A DNA stretch of 7,326 nucleotides, from the NCBI GenBank assembly GCA_965368115.1, contig CBDULQ010000188.1:1-7326 (forward strand), read 5' to 3'. The notes beneath the pieces are model-generated. The model ran no database searches and was not told where the DNA came from. It saw nothing but the letters and a program-made list of their open reading frames with translations. A program made the translations under genes and the position numbers. Shown here in pieces: positions 1 through 5,082 of this stretch. The stretch is from CBDULQ01 sp965368115. GTDB taxonomy: Bacteria; Pseudomonadota; Gammaproteobacteria; SZUA-229. Numbering within the stretch: position 1 is the stretch's first letter; each line of letters begins with the position of its first letter.

Positions 1-629
1 TCACCGAGCAGTACATGCAGTACATCGCCATGATGCAGGAGATGCGTTTCGAGCTGGCGGCGGAATACCTGCTGATGGCCGCCATGCTGGCGGAAATCAA
101 GTCGCGCATGTTGCTGCCGCGGCCGGAATCAGAAGAGGAAGAAGACGACCCGCGGGCTGAGCTGGTGCGTCGCCTGCAGGAATACGAGCGCTTCAAGAAA
201 GCCGCCGAGGATGTGGACGAGATCCCGCGCATGCATCGCGACATCTTCCCGGCTCGCGCCGAGCTGCCGCCGCTGGAGCATACCAAACCGGAGCCGGAAG
301 TGGATTTGCGTGAACTGCTGCTGGCCTTCAAGGACGTGCTCAGTCGCGCCGACATGTACACCCATCACCAGATTCAGCGGGAAGCTCTGTCGGTGCGCGA
401 GCGCATGAGTAACGTGCTGTCGGTTTTAACCACCGACGCCTTCACAGACTTCCTCACACTGTTTAAGGTAGAAGAGGGTAGACGCGGTGTTGTGGTGACC
501 TTCATGGCGGTGCTGGAACTGCTGAAAGAGAAAATGATCGACCTGGTGCAGTCCGAGCCGTTTGCGCCCATCTACGTCAAGGCCGCATCCGCCGCCGGCG
601 CCATGGCGCCCCCTGAAGAACTGGATTGA
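1..629 (+). CDS. scpA: Segregation and condensation protein A, 5'-truncated by the window edge
   Basis: ScpA is the kleisin-type partner of SMC. With ScpB it bridges the SMC heads in the complex that compacts and segregates the chromosome, acting on the nucleoid. The reading frame is open to the left edge (first full codon at 3), so the N-terminal SMC-neck-binding part is missing; about 209 residues are visible, where the family usually has 250-300. The family hallmark, a helix reading EYLLMAAMLAEIKSRMLLP followed by an acidic linker and a segment with RLQEYERFKKAAE, is clear near the left end. The C-terminal winged-helix part, which contacts the SMC head, is present and runs through VVTFMAVLELLKE. 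The ATG at 15 is internal and is not the start. scpB follows directly, as in most bacteria, so the two are almost surely co-transcribed and translationally coupled. Identification is secure; only the missing 5' end limits it. Confidence 0.95.
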   Translation, partial: TEQYMQYIAMMQEMRFELAAEYLLMAAMLAEIKSRMLLPRPESEEEEDDPRAELVRRLQEYERFKKAAEDVDEIPRMHRDIFPARAELPPLEHTKPEPEVDLRELLLAFKDVLSRADMYTHHQIQREALSVRERMSNVLSVLTTDAFTDFLTLFKVEEGRRGVVVTFMAVLELLKEKMIDLVQSEPFAPIYVKAASAAGAMAPPEELD

Positions 630-631
630 TT

Positions 632-1522
632 ATGGAATTAGACAAACTTAAAAATATCCTTGAATCCCTGCTGCTGGCGGCCGACAAGCCGATGGACATG
701 CGTCGCCTGGAAAGCCTTTTCGAAGCCGACCAGGACCGCCCCAGCAAGGACGAAATCCGCCAGGCCCTGCACGCCCTGCAGGAAGACTACCAGGACCGTG
801 GCATTCATCTGAAAGAAGTGGCCAGCGGTTATCGCATGCAGGTATCCGAAGACAACGCCACCTGGGTGGCGCGGCTGTGGGAAGAAAAGCCGCCCAGGTA
901 CTCGCGTGCGTTGCTGGAAACCCTGGTGCTGATCGCCTATCGCCAGCCGATCACCCGTGGCGAAATCGAAGAAATTCGCGGCGTCAGTGTCAGCAGCCAC
1001 ATCATCAAGACCTTGCTGGAGCGGGAATGGGTGCGCGTGCTGGGCCATAAGGACGTTCCCGGAAAACCGGCCATGTACGGTACCACCCGGGAATTCCTCG
1101 ATTATTTCGACCTCAAGTCACTGGATGAGCTGCCGGCCCTGTCCGAAATCAAGGACCTGGACAAGCTGCATCCGGAGCTGGCGCTGGGTGACGAGGAAAG
1201 CCCGGAGCCGGCTAAATCGGCTGGCGACGGCGAAGACGGCGGGTCCGACGAGCATGCCGCCGAGCAAACCGAAGCCGCCGGCGATGATGAAACGTCAGCC
1301 GAAATGACCGAAGCCGTCGACGATGACGAAACCTCAGCCGAAATGGCCGAAACCGCCGACGAGAGCCTGGAAGAGGAAGAAGAGGGCTTCGTGACCGCCG
1401 AGGCGGACTCGGCGTCACCGACCGACGAACTGGGCGAGTCCGACGATGAAGGGCTGAAAGCCCGCTCTGACGGGACTTCCGAGGACGAATCCGATGCCGA
1501 ACCGGAGGCCCAGGCGGGTTGA
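632..1522 (+). CDS. scpB: Segregation and condensation protein B with a long acidic C-terminal tail
   Basis: ScpB binds the middle of ScpA as a dimer and stabilises the SMC-ScpA-ScpB complex. Counting from ATG 632, the first winged helix spans about residues 1-80 (LKNILESLLLAADKPM). The second spans about 88-165, with the diagnostic stretch ETLVLIAYRQPITRGEIEEI followed by VSSHIIKTLLEREWV and GKPAMYGTT. The conserved core ends near residue 185. Residues about 188-296 form an Asp/Glu-rich, low-complexity, probably disordered tail that includes a tandem repeat (see repeat entry). This makes the protein longer than a minimal ScpB of roughly 190-200 residues. An in-frame TTG at 626 overlaps the scpA stop and would add two residues. 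I prefer the ATG two bases after that stop, though the GAAGAA purine tract at about 615-620 is better placed for the TTG. Coupling to scpA is expected with either start. Confidence 0.94.
   Translation: MELDKLKNILESLLLAADKPMDMRRLESLFEADQDRPSKDEIRQALHALQEDYQDRGIHLKEVASGYRMQVSEDNATWVARLWEEKPPRYSRALLETLVLIAYRQPITRGEIEEIRGVSVSSHIIKTLLEREWVRVLGHKDVPGKPAMYGTTREFLDYFDLKSLDELPALSEIKDLDKLHPELALGDEESPEPAKSAGDGEDGGSDEHAAEQTEAAGDDETSAEMTEAVDDDETSAEMAETADESLEEEEEGFVTAEADSASPTDELGESDDEGLKARSDGTSEDESDAEPEAQAG
1271..1366 (+). repeat. 39-bp in-frame tandem repeat in the scpB acidic tail
   Basis: Two successive 39-base units (1271-1309 and 1310-1348) encode the 13-residue units EAAGDDETSAEMT and EAVDDDETSAEMA. 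A decayed third unit begins ETADES at 1349. The units are nearly identical in protein and keep the frame, as expected for slippage or unequal crossing-over in a disordered region that tolerates length change. The repeat lies wholly outside the winged-helix core. Confidence 0.8.
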
Positions 1523-1538
1523 AGCAGTTGATCAAGAA

Positions 1539-1567
1539 TTGATCAGAAAACGGCCGTATGCTATAAA
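1539..1567 (+). promoter_or_regulatory. Candidate sigma-70 promoter with extended -10, upstream of the mini rod-like gene
   Basis: A -35-like TTGATC (1539-1544) and a -10-like TATAAA (1562-1567) are separated by exactly 17 bases. A TG at 1559-1560, one base ahead of the -10, gives an extended -10 element. The match is 4/6 at -35 and 5/6 at -10. Transcription would begin near 1574, about 29 bases before the ATG at 1603. A second TTGATCA lies at 1528-1534. This gives the 1603 gene its own start site, separate from scpAB. Confidence 0.6.
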
Positions 1568-1571
1568 ACCG

Positions 1572-1588
1572 GTAAGTCAATGACTCAC
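1572..1588. promoter_or_regulatory. Dyad at the predicted transcription start, possible operator
   Basis: The perfect palindrome AGTCA-A-TGACT (1575-1585) extends to 17 bases, with GT and AC at the ends and one mismatched pair. It sits between the -10 element and the ribosome binding site, about where transcription should start. This is a typical location for a repressor operator, or the dyad could form a small 5' hairpin in the mRNA. No regulator could be named from the sequence, and a chance dyad of this size is possible. Confidence 0.3.
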
Positions 1589-1602
1589 GTCTGGAGTATG
1601 TA

Positions 1603-1842
1603 ATGGGCGTATTATCCGTACAGAACAGTGCCTTGCAGGGTATTCAACGTGGCCTCGACGGCATGCGTCAGAATGCCGCCGATATCGCCAGTGCCGATCA
1701 GCTGAATCGAGCCGGTCAGGGCACCGACCTGGAAACCTCTCTGGTTGAGATGACACAGAACAAGGTTCAGGTACAGGCTTCCGCCAAGGTGGTCTCGGCC
1801 CTGGACGAAGTGGTGGGCACCCTGATCGACACCCGGGCCTGA
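1603..1842 (+). CDS. Small flagellar rod/hook-like protein made of the two terminal helices
   Basis: This 79-residue protein has no signal peptide or membrane segment. Its N-terminal part (residues 7-32, with SALQGIQRGLDGMRQNAADIAS) matches the pattern of the N-terminal helix of flagellar axial proteins such as FlgB, FlgC and FlgG (ALSGL...ANNIANA). Its C-terminal part (44-77, with SLVEMTQNKVQVQASAKVVS and then LDEVVGTLIDTR) matches their C-terminal helix (EMV..QR.YEAN.KV....DEM....). The large middle domain of those proteins is absent and replaced by about ten residues. Such helices normally pair to form the D0 coiled coil. GGAG at 1593-1596 is a well-placed ribosome binding site for the ATG. 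The gene has its own promoter, and a putative metalloprotease gene lies 69 bases downstream. No flagellar operon is visible here, so structural, chaperone-like or export-related roles are all possible. The resemblance is clear by eye; the function is unknown. Confidence 0.8.
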   Translation: MGVLSVQNSALQGIQRGLDGMRQNAADIASADQLNRAGQGTDLETSLVEMTQNKVQVQASAKVVSALDEVVGTLIDTRA

Positions 1843-1862
1843 TCGACCCGCACCTGATCGAC
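1821..1862 (+). repeat. Three direct copies of CCTGATCGAC across the stop codon
   Basis: The 10-mer CCTGATCGAC occurs at 1821-1830, 1838-1847 and 1853-1862, with periods of 17 and 15 bases. The second copy supplies the TGA stop of the small rod-like gene (1840-1842), and the third lies in the 3' untranslated region. The last two copies share CCTGATCGACCCG. The arrangement suggests local duplication at the 3' end of the gene. Confidence 0.75.
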
Positions 1863-1882
1863 CCGATTTTCATCGGCTCAGG
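1853..1882 (+). other. Possible RNA hairpin between the rod-like and protease genes
   Basis: CCGAT (1863-1867) and ATCGG (1872-1876) can pair around a four-base loop. CCTGA (1853-1857) can pair with TCAGG (1878-1882) outside an uneven internal loop. No T-run follows, so this is not a standard intrinsic terminator. It might attenuate or stabilise the transcript between the two genes. Confidence 0.3.
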
Positions 1883-1911
1883 GGTACCGCCCGAACCATC
1901 TGGGTGACGCG

Positions 1912-2538
1912 ATGGATGCAGCTGTTCAAAAAGATCTAACCTCACCTTTATCGACGATCCCGCCGCGCCGGGTCATCCGGCCTGCGTCCGCAGCACGACC
2001 CGATCCGAATCCTCCCACCGACTCCGCCGAGTCAACACAACAATCCCGTTCCGATGCGCAGACTGAGCAACGTGTCCGCCAGCAGCAGGAGCAGTTTCTG
2101 CGCGACCTGCGTGCCCGCGATCGCGAAGTGCGTGCCCATGAAGCGGCGCACCTGGCGGCGGGGCGGCCTTATGTGCGCAGTGGTCCGAGTTATACCTATC
2201 AACAGGGGCCGGACGGCCGCGCCTATGCCATCGGTGGTGAAGTCCACCTGGATACCGCGCCGGTGTCCAATGACCCCCAGGCGACGCTGGAGAAAGCCGA
2301 ACAGATTCGTCGTGCCGCGCTGGCACCGGCACAACCTTCACCCCAGGATGTGCGCGTAGCGGGTACTGCGGCACAGATGGCGGCGCGGGCACGGATCGAG
2401 ATTGCCCAGCAGCGTAGCGAGGAGCAAAGCACGGCGAGCGAATCCCGTTCCCGCGATCAGAACAACCCGGGCAATCCCTACACCCTGGTCAATGCCCAGG
2501 GCGTCGAAGCCAGTCTCGGCTTCAGTCAGTACGCCTGA
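1912..2538 (+). CDS. SprA-related putative metalloprotease (HEAAH motif)
   Basis: This 208-residue protein carries HEAAH at residues 76-80 within REVRAHEAAHLAAGRPYVRS. This is the HExxH zinc-binding signature, with His76 and His80 as ligands and Glu77 as the likely catalytic base. The following segments GPSYTYQQGPDGRAYAIGGE and VHLDTAPVSNDP, and the helix ATLEKAEQIRRAALAPAQPS, are the pattern I associate with the SprA-related family, often annotated as putative metalloprotease of the CJM1_0395 type. Residues 1-60 are Pro/Ser/Gln-rich and look disordered; residues 167-190 are another hydrophilic low-complexity stretch. There is no signal peptide, so it appears cytoplasmic or exported by a non-Sec route. 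The ribosome binding site GGGTGA at 1902-1907 is weak and close to the ATG, so translation may depend on the gene 69 bases upstream. Family assignment is good; protease activity and substrate are not shown by the sequence. Confidence 0.85.
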   Translation: MDAAVQKDLTSPLSTIPPRRVIRPASAARPDPNPPTDSAESTQQSRSDAQTEQRVRQQQEQFLRDLRARDREVRAHEAAHLAAGRPYVRSGPSYTYQQGPDGRAYAIGGEVHLDTAPVSNDPQATLEKAEQIRRAALAPAQPSPQDVRVAGTAAQMAARARIEIAQQRSEEQSTASESRSRDQNNPGNPYTLVNAQGVEASLGFSQYA

Positions 2539-2653
2539 TCTTCAACACTTCGGTTCAATGGATTGAAACGCCTCGGCAATGATGGCGTGCATGAATTCGG
2601 GAGCGGATAAGTGACTGCGCCGGCTGCGCAAAATTGACAGTGTATAAGCCGGT

Positions 2654-2675
2654 TTACCTGCCGGGAGGCGGGTAA
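2654..2675. other. Strong hairpin in the convergent intergenic region
   Basis: TTACCTGCC (2654-2662) and GGCGGGTAA (2667-2675) pair over nine bases with one U-G wobble around a GGGA loop. There is no T-run on either strand, so if it ends transcription it does so with help or only partly. It may instead protect 3' ends. It lies between the convergent genes at 1912-2538 and 2706-3002. Confidence 0.5.
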
Positions 2676-2679
2676 GACT

Positions 2680-2707
2680 GGAGGGTGTAAAACACTCGTC
2701 CTTTATT
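2680..2707 (+). terminator. Probable rho-independent terminator for the forward block
   Basis: GGAGGGTGT (2680-2688) pairs with ACACTC-g-TCC (2692-2701) with one bulged G and one G-U wobble around an AAA loop. The stem is followed on the plus strand by TTTATT. The U-tract is short, so the terminator may be weak. It overlaps the last codon of the PilZ gene on the other strand and would stop transcripts coming from 1603-2538. Confidence 0.5.
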
Positions 2708-3002
2708 AGCGGCGCGTGATATTGCCTGCGATCAGATAACCATTACCATCTTCTGCAGGATCGCAGCGTAATACTTCGACGGTCACATTGAGTGGTGGTG
2801 TCACGGTATTTTCAGGTGTGATGGCGATGTTAAGCTCAGCGCCGGCATCGATGGCCTGATCTGCAACGAACTGAATGCCGTCGCCGCTCAGGTTTTTCAT
2901 CAGTCCGCATCTGATTTCACCGGAACCGTTCACTGTATATTCCATGTTGCAGTCCAGGTTCATGCGAAAAAAATTGCGCTTTTCTGAATAATCAGTGGCC
3001 AT
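2706..3002 (-). CDS. Single-domain PilZ protein
   Basis: This 98-residue protein shows both c-di-GMP-binding signatures of the PilZ family: RNFFR (Arg9 and Arg13, the RxxxR motif, just before the first strand) and NLSGDG (residues 37-42, the D/NxSxxG motif). The rest fits a PilZ beta-barrel, with ITPENTVTPPLNVTVEVLRC forming late strands and a final GYLIAGNIT strand. It is therefore expected to be a cytoplasmic c-di-GMP receptor that acts on a partner, as stand-alone PilZ proteins often influence motility or surface polysaccharide. GGGG six bases upstream of the ATG serves as the ribosome binding site. It is the last of three minus-strand genes but follows a 144-base gap, so it may have its own promoter. 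The output partner is unknown; the nearby rod-like and cyclic-nucleotide-fold genes are only suggestive. Confidence 0.9.
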   Translation of the reverse strand: MATDYSEKRNFFRMNLDCNMEYTVNGSGEIRCGLMKNLSGDGIQFVADQAIDAGAELNIAITPENTVTPPLNVTVEVLRCDPAEDGNGYLIAGNITRR

Positions 3003-3107
3003 AGAGTCCCCGTTAATTCAAAACAGACAAACAGGTTGCTACCGTACGTCGGCCGCTACCTGAATCGAGTGTAAAAGGAAAACCCCTGAAAATCCACGCC
3101 TTTTATC

Positions 3108-3134
3108 ACGGATTATCCGGAATTTGTTATCCGT
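3108..3134. promoter_or_regulatory. Repeated CGGAT/ATCCG half-sites upstream of the PilZ gene
   Basis: CGGAT-T-ATCCG (3109-3119) is a perfect 11-base palindrome. A third half-site ATCCGT follows at 3129-3134 and can also pair with ACGGAT at 3108-3113. The cluster lies in the 144-base gap between two minus-strand genes, about 106 bases before the PilZ start and just after the stop of the rhodanese-domain gene. It could be an operator for the PilZ gene or a 3' hairpin of the upstream transcript. No U-tract follows it on the minus strand. Confidence 0.3.
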
Positions 3135-3146
3135 TTCTCACCGAGG

Positions 3147-4226
3147 CTAGTGGAACTTTTTAGTGATGCTGACCACGTTGGGTTTGCTTGAACAGTGTTC
3201 TACATCGAAAGGCCAGTCGCGGATACCACCCTGCAGGGAAAGGATTTCGAAACGTTGCTGGCCGAGTAGCAGGGCAGCCAGTGCGCTGCGCGGTCCCGAG
3301 TGACAGTAAACGATGTAAGGCTGTTTGCGATTGAGTTCCGCCAGGCGTTGATTGAGTTCCGCCAGGGGGATGAGTTTGGCGTTGGGAATGCGTTGTTCCG
3401 CGTGTTCTTCCGGGTAACGCACGTCGAGTAGCTGGTAGCCGTTGTCGATCATGGTTCTGGCCACGGCCGGTTGCACGGTTTTTACCAGTGGCCGTTCGAT
3501 CAGTTGCTGGTAGTCCGCCTGTTCCAGCACCAGCACTTCACTGTCCTCCAGCAGGGTAACCGTTTCCGACACCGGTCGATGACTGGTTTGTGCTGCGTGG
3601 CCGAAGAGGTCACCGACACCGAGTTGGGTGACCAGGTGACTGGCGCCACTGTGCGGGTCGTTATGACGTACTTCGGCGCGGCCGGCGATGATCAGGTAAT
3701 AGGCGTCGCACTGTTCGCTGTCGATACTGTCGCCGCGCACAAAGCGTTTACGCCGCATGCGCGAAAACGCGGTTTCGACCAGTTCCAGCGGCAGGCGTCT
3801 GAACACCAGGGTGTTGCGCACCAGGTCGAGGTATTTCACCGCTTCGCCGAATTGGCGGCCGATCACATCCCAGGCAATGATGCTGTCCAGGGTTTCCCGG
3901 TCGGCATGACAGATGATGCAGTCCTGGCGCGCCAGTACACTGCTGCTGCGACTGTCGGGCGGTAAGATCACCGGGCTGCGTTGGGTATCGGAAGGCGTGT
4001 TGATGGCATGGATGCTGCCGTCGCTGACGACGTCGATTTCGCCTTCCAGCAGGTACAGGTAGTCCTGACAATGACCACGCAGTTGCAGGATTTCACCCTG
4101 GCGCAGTTCGATGATGCGTACGTGGTTGATGATTTCCTGGGCCCGTTCCGGACTCAGGCGGTTGAAGGGAAAATACAGGTTACACAGCTTGAACAGGACT
4201 TTGTTGAGTTTGGTGCTGATGGACAT
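3147..4226 (-). CDS. Two cyclic-nucleotide-binding-like domains fused to a rhodanese domain
   Basis: The 359-residue soluble protein has three parts. Residues about 20-115 form a first cNMP-binding-like fold (VRIIELRQGEILQLRG, then YLYLLEGEIDVV). Residues about 140-245 form a second (FVRGDSIDSEQCDAYYLIIAGRAEV, then QLGVGDLFGHAAQ and SEVLVLEQADYQQLI). Residues about 253-342 form a rhodanese domain (YQLLDVRYPEEHAEQRIPNA) with active-site loop CHSGPRS and catalytic Cys308, then LQGGIRDWP. The phosphate-binding cassette of domain two is altered: FGH in place of FGE, and RPVSE where an Arg-Thr/Ser-Ala is usual. Domain one lacks it. cAMP binding in the usual way is thus doubtful. The rhodanese Cys is intact, so persulfide or sulfur-transfer chemistry is possible. 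No DNA-binding domain is present. The ATG is preceded only by an A-rich stretch without a good Shine-Dalgarno; the 39-base gap from the gene upstream suggests an operon. Confidence 0.88.
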   Translation of the reverse strand: MSISTKLNKVLFKLCNLYFPFNRLSPERAQEIINHVRIIELRQGEILQLRGHCQDYLYLLEGEIDVVSDGSIHAINTPSDTQRSPVILPPDSRSSSVLARQDCIICHADRETLDSIIAWDVIGRQFGEAVKYLDLVRNTLVFRRLPLELVETAFSRMRRKRFVRGDSIDSEQCDAYYLIIAGRAEVRHNDPHSGASHLVTQLGVGDLFGHAAQTSHRPVSETVTLLEDSEVLVLEQADYQQLIERPLVKTVQPAVARTMIDNGYQLLDVRYPEEHAEQRIPNAKLIPLAELNQRLAELNRKQPYIVYCHSGPRSALAALLLGQQRFEILSLQGGIRDWPFDVEHCSSKPNVVSITKKFH

Positions 4227-4265
4227 AGTTTTTATTCATTTGTTGCGGGCTCAGAAAAGTGTAGA

Positions 4266-5054
4266 TCATTTTTGCGCAACAGGATTTTCAAACAGTGATG
4301 CATCTAGCAGTTTGTCGGAAATGGTCTTGAAGGACAGGGTGGGGATCGGCTGCTGTTCGTTGTAGTCGACGATTTCCAGCGGAATACCGGGAATCTGTTG
4401 CTCTTTATAGTCGATGTGATTAAAGCTGGTTTTGGCCTGGGCGATGAGCAGTCGGGTCTGGGTCTGATAGTTGAAATGCAGGAAGCTGCGCAGGGTGCGG
4501 TAGTCGTTTTCGTCCAGGCCCAGGTCGTTGCGGCTGGCCATGCAGAATTGACGTACCGGTTGTTCCTTGCGGGTGACCTGATACTGGCGGCAGGCAATGC
4601 CGTTAATGGTTTTCGTCTGTTTCATCGGCTTCACCTTGAGCAGGGTGTGGGCGCCGTAGAATTCGGGGTATTTCAGCTGGTTGATCAGCGATTCGGCGAT
4701 ATCGATTTTCTGCTGGTCCATATCCTTCACCAGCTCACGTAATTGCTGTTCTTCCTGGGCCACTCGGGCGAGTCGCTGCTGGCTGAGGTTTTCCACCTGT
4801 TTATCGATTAAGCGTTTATCGATTCGTGCTATAGTGCCGCTCTCGGTTTCGGCACTGATGAAGTACTGCTGGTCGGCGTTGAACAGGTTGAAGCGCGGCG
4901 AGGTGCCATCGCGAAACCTGAGTAGATTGCCTTTCACATAATAGGTCAGCGTGTTACCGGGCGGCTTGCCGGCAGTGGTATATTCCAGTGTCGTATCGGC
5001 GTGGCTGTTGGTGCTCAATAGCAGCGATAACAACACGGCTGTCAGGTATTTCAT
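4266..5054 (-). CDS. Exported protein of unknown function with a Cys pair, DUF4412-like pattern
   Basis: From the ATG at 5054 the protein has 262 residues and begins with a clear Sec signal peptide (MKYLTAVLLSLLLSTNSHA, cleavage likely after Ala19), so it is periplasmic or secreted. There is no lipobox Cys. The mature part starts with strands (TLEYTT, TLTYYVKGNLLRFRDG), then a charged helical, probably coiled-coil segment at about 80-127. A stretch TINGIACRQYQVTRK follows, with Cys155 and later Cys171, a likely disulfide. The order YYVKGNLLR...GIACRQY resembles DUF4412-type exported proteins, but I hold that loosely. The open frame extends to 5285, but the extra residues are antisense to rluB, are not signal-like, and no good ribosome binding site precedes that start; GGAT lies just before the 5054 ATG. 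It is divergent from rluB and heads the three-gene minus-strand group. Confidence 0.82.
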   Translation of the reverse strand: MKYLTAVLLSLLLSTNSHADTTLEYTTAGKPPGNTLTYYVKGNLLRFRDGTSPRFNLFNADQQYFISAETESGTIARIDKRLIDKQVENLSQQRLARVAQEEQQLRELVKDMDQQKIDIAESLINQLKYPEFYGAHTLLKVKPMKQTKTINGIACRQYQVTRKEQPVRQFCMASRNDLGLDENDYRTLRSFLHFNYQTQTRLLIAQAKTSFNHIDYKEQQIPGIPLEIVDYNEQQPIPTLSFKTISDKLLDASLFENPVAQK

Positions 5055-5082
5055 AGCAGCATCCATGGGTTGAAAGTTCTCG
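5055..5082. promoter_or_regulatory. 28-base divergent intergenic region
   Basis: Only 28 bases separate the start codons of the exported-protein gene (leftward) and rluB (rightward). Neither strand holds a full promoter here, so each promoter must lie partly or wholly inside the other gene's 5' coding sequence. For rluB, TATATT at 4978-4983 is a possible -10 but has only a poorly spaced -35. Only a weak GAAAG precedes the rluB ATG as a ribosome binding site. Confidence 0.35.

Noticed and set aside
1532..1560. A sigma-28 (flagellar) promoter upstream of the rod-like gene, suggested by GCCGTATG at 1553-1560
   Set aside because: The upstream half is only TCAA with 17 bases between, not TAAA with about 15, and GCCGTATG departs from GCCGATAA. 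The sigma-70 extended -10 reading fits better.
1212..1580. Arg-rich minus-strand open frame opposite the scpB tail
   Set aside because: It is the complement of the Asp/Glu codon-rich tail of scpB; its low-complexity Arg content is a shadow, with no recognizable domain.
2563..2576. TTCAAT-GG-ATTGAA dyad after the metalloprotease-like gene, considered as a terminator
   Set aside because: A two-base loop cannot form a stable hairpin and no T-run follows; the better terminator candidate lies at 2680-2707.
3471..3965. Plus-strand open frame inside the double cNMP-fold/rhodanese gene
   Set aside because: The minus-strand protein has clear domain motifs across this region; the plus-strand translation shows none.
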